Assembly: GCA_021396245.1 (NCBI GenBank)
Contig: WNYE01000033.1
Location: forward strand, 1 to 64,000
DNA length: 64,000 nucleotides
Reading direction: 5' to 3'
From: Sporothrix humicola
Taxonomy: Eukaryota; Ascomycota; Sordariomycetes; Ophiostomatales; Ophiostomataceae
Shown here: positions 32,081 to 42,576 of the stretch, in pieces
Position numbering within the stretch: position 1 is the first letter of the stretch
How the letters are laid out: each line of letters opens with the position of its first letter
Program-made: the position numbers and the translations under genes
The notes under the pieces: generated by a model
The model's input: only the letters and a program-made list of their open reading frames with translations
What the model was told of the DNA's origin: nothing
Databases searched by the model: none

Positions 32081-34235
32081 GATGGCGTTTGGGTTGGGTT
32101 TGGTTGAGCTTATTGTCTGTGTTGTTTGCGCAAGAGATACGTTTAAAGGAAAGTCGGTAAGAATGGCAGATCGTACGCAAGAGATACAGAAAACACGCGC
32201 AGAAATATTTAAATAAGAGTCAAAGGCAGACAGGTGGCAAGTCGCGTGGTTAACAAGGTGCTCGAAGAAAGCAGTGAACGGGTATCAGAAGCAAGATGGG
32301 AACAATAGAAACGGAAATGTCACAAAGGTAAGGTCAAGTCAAATCAGATCAGATCAAATAAAGGTCAGGCAAGGTCAGGAAACGGGACAAAGAAATGTCA
32401 AAGATGTCAAAGGCAGAGACGGCGTTGTCCGGTCCGGTTGGGAAAGAGTTTAAGAGTCAAATATCACCAGACCACACCAGGAAGTGCAAATCAACATTAT
32501 TTTGCCAGTCGGCGTGCAGCGGGTAGGAAAGAAAATAAAATAAAGGTGCAAGTCAAGTGCTTAGGAGCGCTTTCGGAGGGGTCGGAGCAAAGGGAGATCG
32601 TCAGTGCAGGTCAAGTGTGTAGTGCTAGAGATAGTACTAAGCAAGTCGTAGTATGGGTGAGCCCAAGCCTGAACTGGCAAGACTGTGGGAGAAAGAGGTC
32701 AGGCCGCGATCAGGTTGGTCGGGATAGGAATGCTCGGGATTGATTATCGTGTTCAGGGTCTTTGCAGATGGGTGCAATATCTTGAGAAAGATTCTCGGGT
32801 CGTTTTGTTAGATTGTTTCTCTTGCCGCCCAACGTGGTCTGCGATATGCAGTCGCATCCGGTCCGGTCGGGAGTGGAAAAGAATGACAAAAGATATGAGC
32901 CAGTTATGATGCTAAAAGGCGCCAGAGATGCAGGTGCATATGTCACCAGATGAGATCAGAAGAGCGAGTAACGACGAGCACGAGAAGTGGAGTTGGAGAG
33001 GGATGAATGACGAGCGATGAGTGGTAGGTGCGTGTTTCTGCCGTGTCTGGGCGATGTGGGGCGCTTAAGAGGTACAAGATATTTGTGAGTAGGTGCATAT
33101 TAAATCTAAGTCACTCCTCTTCAGCATAAAGTGGTTGCTTATCGATAAGTACGCGAGCAAAAGAGGGGTCGTGCTAGTGGTCTGCTGGTGCGGAGACGGA
33201 ATTTGGGCGGTGAGCAAAGATAGCAGTGAGTCTTGGAGGCATCAAACAATACACCAGTCTGGTAAGTTTACCCAATGATCCTTCGCCAGGGAATTCCGTG
33301 ATATTTTCCTGTATTTTGATAATATAACCCTTATCAAACTGTGTATATCTCATACCACAGGAAGTCCTTCCATATTTCTCCTAGTCGAAACGTACTAGTA
33401 TGAACCCTGGCCTAGAAATGGCAAGCGGTGAGAACGGCACTCCTCAGAACCTGTGGCGTTTGGAAACATGCAAGGCCGAGAAACCTCACCGCTTATGACA
33501 GGCTTCTTGTTGCACAAAGTGCCCTGCTTTCGACAGCCGTCGATCCGTTGTACCACAGCTCCGTCTTGTAATAACGGCTTTTCCAAAATGTCAAAATATT
33601 TCAAAGCAATGCACGGCCCTGATTCTCCAATATTTATTCAGTAATCAGTATCAACATCCAACATCAATAGCAACAAGAATCCCTTGTCTTGACCCTTCGC
33701 CTCTCAGCCAAGAACAAAAGAGTAATCCGTATTCCCTGGCATGCGGTGAGCCAATCCGGAAGCCGGCCTGAGTTCCACGTGACTGGACCGACCCACCAGC
33801 ACAGTATCTGGTATTGGAACTGACCAATTACAGGGGCGTATCCAGGCCACAGAATCCACTAAATTCAATTTATCATCTGCGCTAGGCCGTTTCCAGCCAT
33901 TTTTCACACTGGGCCTTTTTGCCTCTGTCTCCGCCCATTGACTCCCTTTCTCGAGGATTCTCCCATCTGATTCTCTTTAAATCTCGTCTCTTTCATTCAC
34001 CTTTTCCACCGAACCCAACGACCAACATCAACATTCTCTCGCTCAACATCCAACAGCACGCTGTCAGACACTCGTCTCAAACAATATCTCACCCATTTAA
34101 ACATCACAATCGCATTGACATTGTCAACCGCAAACAAACACCGCTTTCCAACCTCTCCGCCGTTCTCGTCCTCAGACCCCCTTCCACAAAAACCCATCTC
34201 TAGACCATCCCCATCGTGGCCTCCAACCGACAGCT
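32081..34235. other. Intergenic region (2.1 kb), including antizyme leader
   Basis: No supported gene. Around 32325-32390 there are short AGGTCA/TCAGATCA repeats. The last about 330 bases before the antizyme ATG (33900-34235) are pyrimidine-rich with no upstream ATG that I can find, so the first AUG of a transcript starting here would be the antizyme start. Confidence 0.5.
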
Positions 34236-35286
34236 ATGGCGCAATTACAGTCGAATTTAAGTAATAGTAGTAGTAGTCGCTATGGCGAGGGTGTCAATGG
34301 CGGCGCGGGCTCTGCCTCTGCCCGTCCCGCCGACGTCCTTGCCAGCTGCTACGTGATTGACGACGCCGCGACCCAGCTCAAGGGTCTTCACTACTGCACT
34401 ACCGGGGCCGCCGGGGCAGAGTGGTATTCCTGAGGTCCCTTCCTCAGGATTGCCCTCCCCGCCTTCAAGTCCCCCCCTCGCCGCCATCTCCGCCAACAAC
34501 GAGCTGACCGTTTTCCCCAAGCGGAAGACGGAGCCGTCGTCGGCACGCCCCAACATCCGCCGAGGGGGGGCAACACTGCGTATCAGGGAAGAGTGTGAGA
34601 GACTCTTTTGCGAGACCATGAAGACTGTGTTTCTTGGTGAGAGGAACATGGCCAGTAATGGCTCCAGCCTGACGGGTGTTCGTCCGTACGTGAGTACGGA
34701 CTACAATAACTACGAGGACCACGACATTACGCCCGAGGACCACGCCGGCGGCAGATTTTCCCACCGCCGCACGTCGTCCGTGTCCGTCGCCGACAGCAGC
34801 CGCAGCTACAGCTTTGGCAGCAGCGTCGGCGCCCACAGCCTGGGCGCGGCCTCTTTTTCCACCGCAGCATCCTCCGTCGACGTAGACGTCGACGACATGA
34901 TGGCCTACGCGGTGCCTTCCGCCTGGCTCGAGCTGTGGGACTTTGTCGGCTGCGGCAGCTTCCGCGGCTTTTTGGCGGAAGACCCGGCCGGCGAGACGTC
35001 GCTATTTGCGTTCTTCGACGCCTCGGTGCTCAGCCGCGACCTCAAGCGGGCGCTGATGGCTCTGATTGAGCTCGCCGACACGGCGCTCAACTGCGCGCAC
35101 CTGGTCATCTGTGTTGACCGGGGCAGCCGGGGAGCGACAGAAAGCGACCTCCCCGAGGACGCCGCGACCCTCCTCAAGGGCCTCCAGTGGGCGGGCTTCT
35201 CGCTCACGACGCTGGACACGTGGACGGGCGGGTCGTGTGTAGACGTGACGAGTTCGCGGTGGATTTTCATGGGGATGGAGCTGTAA
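34236..35286 (+). CDS. Ornithine decarboxylase antizyme, requires +1 programmed frameshift
   Basis: ORF1 runs 34236-34430 (65 codons), ending GAEWYS at TCC followed by the stop TGA at 34431-34433. ORF2, in the +1 frame, continues from GAG at 34432 to the stop at 35286, giving a 349-aa product when T34431 is skipped. ORF2 holds antizyme hallmarks: REECERLFCETMKTVFLGE, then after a Ser-rich insert AYAVPSAWLELWDFVG, FFDASVLSRDLKRALMALIE, CVDRGS, LLKGLQWAGFSLTTLDTW and the terminal SSRWIFMGMEL. Antizyme binds ODC, prevents its dimerisation and sends it to the proteasome without ubiquitin, and it also curbs polyamine uptake. Polyamines stimulate the +1 shift, closing a feedback loop. The UCC-UGA arrangement is the classic antizyme shift site. 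Treating ORF2 as a separate gene would be wrong. Convergent with HIS7. Confidence 0.93.
34428..34448 (+). promoter_or_regulatory. +1 ribosomal frameshift site with overlapping inverted repeat
   Basis: TCC at 34428-34430 is the last ORF1 sense codon and TGA at 34431-34433 the stop. Reading resumes at GAG (34432). CCTGAGG (34429-34435) and CCTCAGG (34442-34448) are exact reverse complements around a 6-nt loop, so the stop codon lies in one arm. The shift site is well founded. The role of the repeat is uncertain, since a decoding ribosome would melt it. Confidence 0.8.
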
Positions 35287-35711
35287 ACGGTGAAAGTCCG
35301 TTGTCCTCCCCAAGTGTTCATCAGCAACTGTCTCGTCAGTCGCAGTATTGGGACCAAACCTTTTCTAATGTTCTGTCCATTTCTTTTGTTTTTCCCCTTC
35401 TGTTCTGCTTTAGTTTGATGACAAATTGCTTTCTATTTCACTACTTTCTTATGCACGGAGAGCGTAAGGGAGTTGTCTTTCGTCTGCACTTCACATTCTC
35501 TTACGGCTGCTTTGATTTCTAGTATAGTTTGTTGTTTCTGTCGGTATTTCTTTTTTTTTTTTCGTCTTCCTCTCTTTCTTAGTATAGCCTCACAAAATAT
35601 GGAGTCTGTTTGCTCAAATCTTTATTCACATTAAATGTCTATCAGTGCTATGAAAATGCAATCCAAATCAACGCCTTCTTAACTTTTTACTTTTGTTTTC
35701 TTTTGTCTCTC
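35287..35711. other. Convergent 3' spacer between antizyme and HIS7
   Basis: AT-rich with T tracts (around 35550-35562). It holds the 3' untranslated ends and polyadenylation signals of both genes. No ORF. Confidence 0.6.
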
Positions 35712-37364
35712 CTATAACTCGCCGTCAAACTGCCGAACGACAAGGCCCTTGTCCGCCAGATAGTCCTTGACCTCGGTCACTGTGTACTCGCCGCGGTGGA
35801 AGATGCCGGCGCCCAGTGCCGCGTCCGTCGTGGTCTTCTCAAACACCTCCTCAAAGTGGGCCGGCTTGCCCGCGCCGCTCGAGGCAATCACGGGAATGTG
35901 CACAGCCGACTTGACCTGCGAGATCAGCTCGAGGTCGTAGCCGCTGTTGCTGCCGTCCTTGTCGATGCAGTTGAGCAGAATCTCGCCGCAGCCCATGGCC
36001 TCGACGGCCTGCGTGAGCTGCACCACATCGAAATCGCGCGTCTCGCGGCCGCCCTTGATGGTGCAGGCGTACCAGCAGTAGTTCTCGCCGTTGGGGCCGG
36101 GGAAGGCCGTGCGGATCGTGGCGTGCTTGCAGGCGCCGCTCTCCACTTCAGAGTCGGCAACATACACCCGTTTTGGGTCAACGCTGACCACGACGGCCTG
36201 GTTGCCGTAGGCGCCGGCAATCTGCTCAATGGCCGTGGTGCCCGACAGCTTCTTGCCGGCCGCATAGTACGCCTCGGCGGCCACGACGGCGTCCGAGCCA
36301 ATCGATACCTTGTCGGCGCCCGACTTGAAGTACATGGTGGCGATCTGCAGGGCCGACACGTGCGTGCCGTCTGTGTCGACCGTATCCCGGATGCCGCCGC
36401 CAATGGTGAGGGGCACAAACACCGTTTTTGATGTGAGTCTCAAAATCTCGAGCATGGGCACGTCGGCCACGGGGCAGTCGCGGAAGCTTGTAATGTTGAG
36501 GAACGTGACCTCGTCGGCGCCCTGCGCATAGTAGCGCTCTGCGAGCTCGACGGGCTTGCCGAGGTTGCGCACGCCGCGCTCGTCGGACTTTTCGCGGACG
36601 TCGTACTGGTCGCCCTTGGTGACGACCAGATCGCCGTGGTCGTTGGTGCGGACGTCGAGGCAGGCAATGACGCGGCGGGTAAGGCCGGCGGGCTGTGTGA
36701 AGGACGAGTCGGGAATGGCAGGCGTCGTTGTCAGAGCGCTGGCGCCGCTGCCGTCCAGAAACGCCCGGATCATGCGCAGGCCGGCAACGCCGCTCTTTTC
36801 CGGGTGGAACTGCGTGGCCACCACGTTGCCGCGCGCGACGGCGCCCACAAAGGTCTCGCTGCCATACGTCGCCGTCGCGACAGACCAGCCCTGCGCCTCG
36901 AGCTCGCCGGGCGTGTAGGGGTACTTGTACGAGTGGACGTAGTAGTATTTGGACGTGTCCCGGACGTCAAAGAAGCTGCTTTGGGTTCTCGCATCGTTCC
37001 AGCCAATGTGCGGCACGGCCTTGTCGCTGTCGTCAAAGCGTGTCAGGTCGCCGTCAATCACGCTCAGTCCCTTGCACTCGGGGTCCTCGCTCGATCCTCT
37101 GAAAAGCGCCTGCAGACCCACGCAGATGCCCATAAACGGCTTGCCGTCGTCAATGTGCTTGCGGATGGCGGGCAGGTAGCCGGCGGCGGCCAGCTGCGAC
37201 AGGCAGTGGCCAAAGTGGCCGACGCCGGGAAGGATCAGGCGCTCGGCATTGGCGACCTGGTCGGGGCTCTTGATCCATTCGACCTCGTAGCCGACCTTTT
37301 CGATGGCGTTGACGAGGCTGCGGACGTTGCCGGCGACGTAGTCGAGGAGGTGGACGGTGGGCAT
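35712..37364 (-). CDS. HIS7: Imidazole glycerol phosphate synthase, bifunctional HisH-HisF fusion
   Basis: Single exon, 550 aa from the ATG at 37364 (yeast His7 is 552). The N-terminal glutamine amidotransferase has LLDYVAGNVRSL, the nucleophile loop GICVGLQALF (Cys81) and QFHPEKSG (His187, Glu189). After a short linker the C-terminal cyclase barrel starts at RRVIACLDVR (catalytic Asp) and shows GADEVTFLNIT, VPLTIGGGIRD, DKVSIGSDAV, VVSVDPKRVY, GEILLNCIDKDG and IPVIASSGAGK. The enzyme uses glutamine-derived ammonia to convert PRFAR to imidazole glycerol phosphate and AICAR, linking histidine and purine synthesis. The frame is open further upstream, but only to non-ATG codons, so 37364 is the start. 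Divergent from the TFIIIC subunit gene. Confidence 0.97.
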   Translation of the reverse strand: MPTVHLLDYVAGNVRSLVNAIEKVGYEVEWIKSPDQVANAERLILPGVGHFGHCLSQLAAAGYLPAIRKHIDDGKPFMGICVGLQALFRGSSEDPECKGLSVIDGDLTRFDDSDKAVPHIGWNDARTQSSFFDVRDTSKYYYVHSYKYPYTPGELEAQGWSVATATYGSETFVGAVARGNVVATQFHPEKSGVAGLRMIRAFLDGSGASALTTTPAIPDSSFTQPAGLTRRVIACLDVRTNDHGDLVVTKGDQYDVREKSDERGVRNLGKPVELAERYYAQGADEVTFLNITSFRDCPVADVPMLEILRLTSKTVFVPLTIGGGIRDTVDTDGTHVSALQIATMYFKSGADKVSIGSDAVVAAEAYYAAGKKLSGTTAIEQIAGAYGNQAVVVSVDPKRVYVADSEVESGACKHATIRTAFPGPNGENYCWYACTIKGGRETRDFDVVQLTQAVEAMGCGEILLNCIDKDGSNSGYDLELISQVKSAVHIPVIASSGAGKPAHFEEVFEKTTTDAALGAGIFHRGEYTVTEVKDYLADKGLVVRQFDGEL

Positions 37365-37959
37365 CCTGATGTCTGGCCGGGCGTAGCGAGGGAAGATGGT
37401 GAGTAGCGAGCGTAGCGAGGAGAGGAGCAAGCGAAGCGAGGACAAAAGAACGGAAGACAGGGGTCGTGTAAGTGAGGTCGACGATGCGATCAAAGGAGGG
37501 GTATGTCGAGATATATCAAGTCGGGTGAGTCAATGCTTGTCACAATGACTCTTGAGTGTGGTCGCAACCTCGAGGTGTACTCTCGTGGAGTTTCGGTCGA
37601 AGGCGGGGGTTTGCCGTAAATTAAGGAGAGGTTACTTCGAGGTGACTCAACATCACCAAATCAATGTCAATAGATTGCCTCCTGTTGTCGGCGATTGGGT
37701 TTTTTTTCTCATTGGTGCCGTTAGCCCTGTAGAATTTGCCCCACCACTATCAACCACTATCGGTCTGCCACTATCGGCGCTGTGACGTCCCCCGCAGACG
37801 GCCAATTCTGCCGCCTTTCTCCGCTAATTTTAGGAGCTCATTCTTGCTTCTGCGAGTCGCGCTTGACGCGATACTTGCACTTCTCGACTACATCAAGCTC
37901 CGTCCACAATCCAATGCATCCAATCCGACGACAACCCTGCGCACACGAACAAGACTACC
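37365..37959. other. Divergent promoter region, HIS7 and TFIIIC subunit
   Basis: 595 bp. The HIS7 side carries the CTCGCTTCGCT-type motif (37380-37445, sense to HIS7) that also occurs in an intron at 9601-9696. No ORF. I could not identify a clear TGACTC site of the general amino-acid control type at a fixed position, although TGACTC occurs near 37548 and GTGACTCAA near 37641. Confidence 0.5.
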
Positions 37960-39240
37960 ATGGCTGACACGGCCATGCACGACCCATTAGGGGCCAACAA
38001 TACACACGACCCCGACTCTGACTCCGAATGGGAATACGAGTACTCGACGACCGAGACGGAGACGCACCTCATCACGCTCGACCTGTCTGTGCCCGAGTTC
38101 GTGCGGCAGCGCGACGACATTGTCGTCCACAACACGCGCGGCGGTTTTAGGTCATGGCAGAACCCGTTGAACATTGAGGATGCGCGGCCCTTCAAAGGGT
38201 TTGTCGACAGTGAGGGAGAGGGAGAAGGCGATGATGGCGACGGTAACAATGCTCAAGGCGTCAACAACCAGATGGACTCGCACAAGGCAAAGACTGTCTT
38301 TCCTTCCAAGGCACAAGCACCCAAAGCCGACCCGCCGCCACCGCAAGAAGAGCCCGACGCGACCGAGATCCAGGTCATGGAGCTGCACTCGGCCGCGCCC
38401 ATTGTGGCCTATCGGGGGATGTTGTTCCAGGGCGCATGGAGCGAGACCATTGGGACGGAGATGGTGTTTGCAAAGAGTGCCGAAGGCACGGCCGATGACA
38501 GCAGAGTCATTCATGTTTCGGACGATGTCGACTTGGTCGGGGCCACCTCAGCCCGCATCACCTTTTCGCCCATTGAGATGATGCCCAAGAAAGAAAAAGT
38601 GTCTTCTACAGCACCGACAGTCGAGATGACCGCCAAGACTGGCCCCAATAAGGGCCTCGGCTTCGTCATCCCGGTCAGTAACAACGCCTCGGTGCAGCGC
38701 CAGCTGCAGGCGTCTTTCCTGGAGCAGCTCATGGCCCTCAAGCACCGGCGCGGCGAGCCAGACGTTGTCACCGTTCAAGCGATGGAGACCAAGCAGAATG
38801 CCATCCACGGTGACATCCAGGAACAGAAGCGGCGCGCGCGGCGGGAAACACAGCTGCAGGTGCACCAGGAGAGGAGGGCGAAACGGCTGCGGGAGGCACT
38901 GGAGCAGGCTGCCGAGGGTGCTGGCGACGGCAATGACACTACAATGATGGGTAGTCCACAACCGCAGGCGCAGGCGCAGACACAGACTCAGACACAGGCA
39001 CAGACAAAGGCTCCATCGACCCAATCACCGGTACGGCGACGACGAAACGCTGCACGGGGTGGCCGCGCTCGCATGTCAGACCTGTCGCAAGTAGCCCGAG
39101 TAGCCGGCGACGACAACCTGCTGGCAATTTCGACCACCACAGGAACCGCCGGTGCTATACAAGGTGGCGAAGGCAACAACGACGAGGGAGACGACGATGA
39201 TCAGTCGTTGAGCGAGGAAGACGATGAAGATGGCGAATGA
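37960..39240 (+). CDS. TFIIIC subunit with triple-barrel domain (TFIIIC sub6 / Sfc7-like)
   Basis: Single exon, 426 aa. The N-terminus reads DSEWEYEYSTTETETHLITLDLS, then PEFVRQRDDIVVHNTRGGFRSWQNPLNIEDA, an arrangement typical of the ascomycete TFIIIC tau55-related subunit. After an acidic linker the barrel continues with IQVMELHSAAPIVAYRGMLFQGAWSE and GTEMVF. The mid-region (FSPIEMMPKKEK, GLGFVIPV) and a helical RRARRETQLQVHQERRAKRLRE segment follow. A Gln/Thr repeat (QAQTQTQTQ), a basic RRRRNAARGGRAR patch and a very acidic tail end the protein. It would act in the nucleus in the tauA part of TFIIIC at tRNA and 5S promoters. A start a few codons later is possible but the first ATG fits. Confidence 0.85.
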   Translation: MADTAMHDPLGANNTHDPDSDSEWEYEYSTTETETHLITLDLSVPEFVRQRDDIVVHNTRGGFRSWQNPLNIEDARPFKGFVDSEGEGEGDDGDGNNAQGVNNQMDSHKAKTVFPSKAQAPKADPPPPQEEPDATEIQVMELHSAAPIVAYRGMLFQGAWSETIGTEMVFAKSAEGTADDSRVIHVSDDVDLVGATSARITFSPIEMMPKKEKVSSTAPTVEMTAKTGPNKGLGFVIPVSNNASVQRQLQASFLEQLMALKHRRGEPDVVTVQAMETKQNAIHGDIQEQKRRARRETQLQVHQERRAKRLREALEQAAEGAGDGNDTTMMGSPQPQAQAQTQTQTQAQTKAPSTQSPVRRRRNAARGGRARMSDLSQVARVAGDDNLLAISTTTGTAGAIQGGEGNNDEGDDDDQSLSEEDDEDGE

Positions 39241-40521
39241 GCCGGCCTCGGACGATCATCTATGTAATATACCATGTACTCTTACCTTTCTGATGAAATA
39301 TATAATGATTATGATCAAGATGTTGGCAATTATTCTTTCAGTTTCTTATTTTTTTTTTTTTTTCTAGAAAATTGTATTTAAATTCAAATTCAAATCCAAA
39401 AATTGAAGATAACATGAAATAAATTAAAGAAAATATAAAATAAAAATCCAGACAAAAATATCGAAGAATACGAAAGAACAAATAGATAATGCGACACGAT
39501 ATGACAGCCTTATCGTCGTATACTTTCGCAGCTTCGCAGAATCGGTTCATCCCGTTCATCATCTGCAAGGGAGCGGCCGAGATCTGCTTGTGTTTCAACC
39601 GTATGCAGGATTGATAGAAACCGTTACGGAGTGCATTCTCATTGGCGTCACTACTGAGACTTGTGCTTCCTCCTTGATTGGAAGACCCTGAACTCTCAGA
39701 TTCTCTGTGCCCAAAACAATGCGTCATCACATCGTGGGTGTATCCGTGGTCCTGTTTGGTTGCCGTGGCCCATCCCTGTTGTGGCACGGCTTTCAGTGTG
39801 AGAGTGTCACATGGTGTAGTGTTTTAGGTGCACTGTTGCCCTTTTTGGCGGCAGAGCGGCACTACGGAAAATGGAATTTGGGTGCCTGCTGACGTCTGGG
39901 CTTTTTCAGTTCTCTGGACCAGGCCTTGCCCAGCCAGGCGACTAACGAAACAGTGGGTCCACCAGGTAATGGTAGAGGTACATGGGCGCACTACTAAACC
40001 CAGTGTATGAACAGGTACTCCTACTTCACCACCCGGATCTGGCCTGGTGACCCACAAGCGTCTTCAGCGGTCAGCGCTGGGCTGCGCCCGCCAACGGACC
40101 GCACTCCCAACGCCGCACATTCCGTATTCGTTAGTCTTCGTCACTGCAACCGCTTAGTCGTCGCCTTTCGGGTTTTCGCATTCACTTTTTCACCTACTGC
40201 CTTCTTTTGACACTCTTCTCTTCTTCCATCTTGATTCTGCTTTGACAGCAGATTGTTTTCGCATTTGTTTTTGATTCCCCTTTCCTTTCCCCTTCCTCAC
40301 TCTGTCTGCGACGGAGACTCGCTCTACTCCTACTCCGCCGCTTCCGAATCCCCAGCCACCCGAATCGAGAGTCTAGACCATCACGATAGATCGCAAACCC
40401 TCAACACACCAACTCCTCCCCCTTGACACTGCCAATGCCTTTCGATCGTCGGTAACTGGCATCACTTTCTTTCCTAACACGCCGACGACTTTGTCGTCGC
40501 CGACCAACCACACACAACAAA
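39241..40521. other. Intergenic spacer
   Basis: The left part (39290-39480) is AT-rich with a T tract near 39350. The right part (40190-40500) is a pyrimidine-rich leader of the VPS62-like gene. No supported gene. Confidence 0.6.
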
Positions 40522-42576
40522 ATGTATTACATACGACGACTCACGATAGCGGGCGCCTCGCTCGGCTTCCTGGTGTTTATGCTCTGGTTCCTGCCGACGT
40601 TCCTCAACCCGACACCGCCCTCGCCCGACGAGAAGCGCCGCGACAAGAAATGGATCGAGTCGAGTCCGTACTGGCTCGACCGGCAGGCGTGCCGCTGGCT
40701 CAGCCTGTGCGGCGTGCACCACTTGCGCTGGGATGCGCCGGCGCTCGGCAACCATTCAAACGAAAGACACGACGACGGGCGCGAGCTGAGTGTCGACTTG
40801 AAGAGTCTCGAGTTGAGAGAACTGTTTGCACGCAGCGACAGCTACAAGTGGCTGTCGCGGGAGTCGACGGGCGACGAGAGCTGGGAGATTGCGGGGCGAG
40901 AGCGGGCGGGCGTTGACATCAATGTCGAGGCCACAGACTCGGAAGCGCCGGATGCGCCGGAAGATGCGATGCCGATGGGTGAACTGCGCAAGCGGTCTGC
41001 CTCATCGACGTCCAAGACCGACATCCCCAAGTACGTCCTCGACTATGCGCCGCTGGTGCACCTCTTTTCCGGCGAGAACTTTTGGCCGTCGCACATTGCC
41101 GAGCACATTGAGCACATGATCCCGGCGACCAACAACTCGTTTATCCACCACAAGGACGACCCATCCCGCGAGATTATCGGCCCCAACAGCTCGCACCCGC
41201 TTACGCTCGAGAACCTGTATCAAACCCTCAACCACTACTCGACCCGGGTTTGCCTGACGAGCGAAGTTGATATCGAGACACGGCCCGAGTGGCTTCACTC
41301 GCACAACGGCATCCCGGCTCCCTTTCCGGACAACGATGATGACGACGACAACCTCGACGGCAGCAACCCGCACACCAACCCAGACGTGCGCAACGGCCAC
41401 GACTACGAGCAGCCCGACCACAAGTTCTCGGATGACACCACCTGGTTCTCGGTCGACAAGGACCACCCGCTCAACCGCATCTCAGACCCGCGCAAGCTGC
41501 CCACGCCGCAAGAGGTCATGGCCCTGCGCAAGCTCAAGGGCCCGCCCGAGGTGCGCGCCAAGGGTCCACAGGAAGCGCGCGTGCGCCAGCTGCTGCACGA
41601 AAAGGCGGTGGCCGCTGTGGCCGCGTCGACGGGTGCCAAACGCCACGAAATCATCGTCGGCGACGTTCCTCAGTCTGTTCTGGGCGAGGCGACTGACGAC
41701 GAAACGTATGCTGCCACCAGCGGTTCCGCCCACGGCTACAAGCCCGACGAGAGCGGCTACTCCAAGGCCCCCGCGATTCTGGTCATGGTCGACAAGGGCT
41801 CGGGCATCCTGGACGCCTTCTGGTTCTTCTTTTATAGTTACAACCTCGGACAGACCGTCCTCAAGGTCCGCTACGGCAACCACGTCGGCGACTGGGAGCA
41901 CTGCATGATCCGCTTTGAGAACGGCGTCCCGCGTGCCCTGTTCCTCAGTGAGCATGCCGGCGGGCAGGCCTATGCCTGGAACGCCGTCGAAAAGTACAAC
42001 AACAAGACGGCCACCGCCACGGGTGAACCGCAGCCCCTGCGGCCCGTCATCTACTCGGCCGTTGGCAGCCACGCCATGTATGCTCTGCCCGGCACGCATC
42101 CGTATGTGCTGCCGTTCAAGATGCTGCGCGACGAGACCGACAAGGGCCCCCTCTGGGACCCGGCCCTCAACAACCTGGCCTACCACTACGACTACGTCCT
42201 AGACCGCGAGCAGGGCGGCGCCGGCGAGCACGATCCGGAGAACGAGGACGATCCTGTCAACGGGGGTGACGACGACGACAAAAACCGCAAGGACCTCTCC
42301 CCCGGCGGCCCGTACATCCCCCCCACCAGCCTGACACCCGCGTCCTCCAACCCCGACGCGCCCACCTCGTGGTTCCACTTCCGCGGCCTCTGGGGCGACG
42401 AACTCTATGAGCTCGGCGATTCGCGCCAGTGGCGCCTGTTTGGCCAGTACCACTACACGGAAGGGCCGGCAGGACCCAAGTTCAAGAACCTGGGCCGCGA
42501 GAAGGTGTGCCAGACCGAGCGGTGCCGGATCCTGTACAGCCTCGACGCCGGCAAGAAGGCGTCGTGGTACAGCTAA
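40522..42576 (+). CDS. Vacuolar protein sorting-associated protein Vps62-like
   Basis: Single exon, 684 aa. A short cytosolic end and one hydrophobic segment (about residues 8-28, ASLGFLVFMLWFLPTFL) form a signal-anchor. The lumenal part begins PYWLDRQACRWLSLCGVHHL. The Vps62 domain is seen as YVLDYAPLVHLFSGENFWPS, HHKDDPS, CLTSEVDIETRPEWLHSHNG, then AILVMVDKGSGILDAFWFFFYS, GNHVGDWEHCMIRFENG, FLSEHAGGQAYAW, YSAVGSHAMYALPGTHPYV and near the end WFHFRGLWGDELYELGDSRQW. Acidic loops (DNDDDDDNLDG, NEDDPVNGGDDDD) interrupt it. Vps62 is needed for cytoplasm-to-vacuole traffic in yeast. The mechanism is not known, and the aerolysin-cleft-like fold is inferred from family knowledge. Confidence 0.9.
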   Translation: MYYIRRLTIAGASLGFLVFMLWFLPTFLNPTPPSPDEKRRDKKWIESSPYWLDRQACRWLSLCGVHHLRWDAPALGNHSNERHDDGRELSVDLKSLELRELFARSDSYKWLSRESTGDESWEIAGRERAGVDINVEATDSEAPDAPEDAMPMGELRKRSASSTSKTDIPKYVLDYAPLVHLFSGENFWPSHIAEHIEHMIPATNNSFIHHKDDPSREIIGPNSSHPLTLENLYQTLNHYSTRVCLTSEVDIETRPEWLHSHNGIPAPFPDNDDDDDNLDGSNPHTNPDVRNGHDYEQPDHKFSDDTTWFSVDKDHPLNRISDPRKLPTPQEVMALRKLKGPPEVRAKGPQEARVRQLLHEKAVAAVAASTGAKRHEIIVGDVPQSVLGEATDDETYAATSGSAHGYKPDESGYSKAPAILVMVDKGSGILDAFWFFFYSYNLGQTVLKVRYGNHVGDWEHCMIRFENGVPRALFLSEHAGGQAYAWNAVEKYNNKTATATGEPQPLRPVIYSAVGSHAMYALPGTHPYVLPFKMLRDETDKGPLWDPALNNLAYHYDYVLDREQGGAGEHDPENEDDPVNGGDDDDKNRKDLSPGGPYIPPTSLTPASSNPDAPTSWFHFRGLWGDELYELGDSRQWRLFGQYHYTEGPAGPKFKNLGREKVCQTERCRILYSLDAGKKASWYS

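Noticed and set aside
34357..35286. ORF2 of antizyme as an independent gene starting upstream of the shift
   Set aside because: The in-frame ATG at 34357 lies inside ORF1 and its first residues are not antizyme-like; the frameshift model explains both frames.
37365..37493. N-terminal extension of HIS7
   Set aside because: The open frame upstream begins only at TTG; the product from 37364 already matches the family length and N-terminus.
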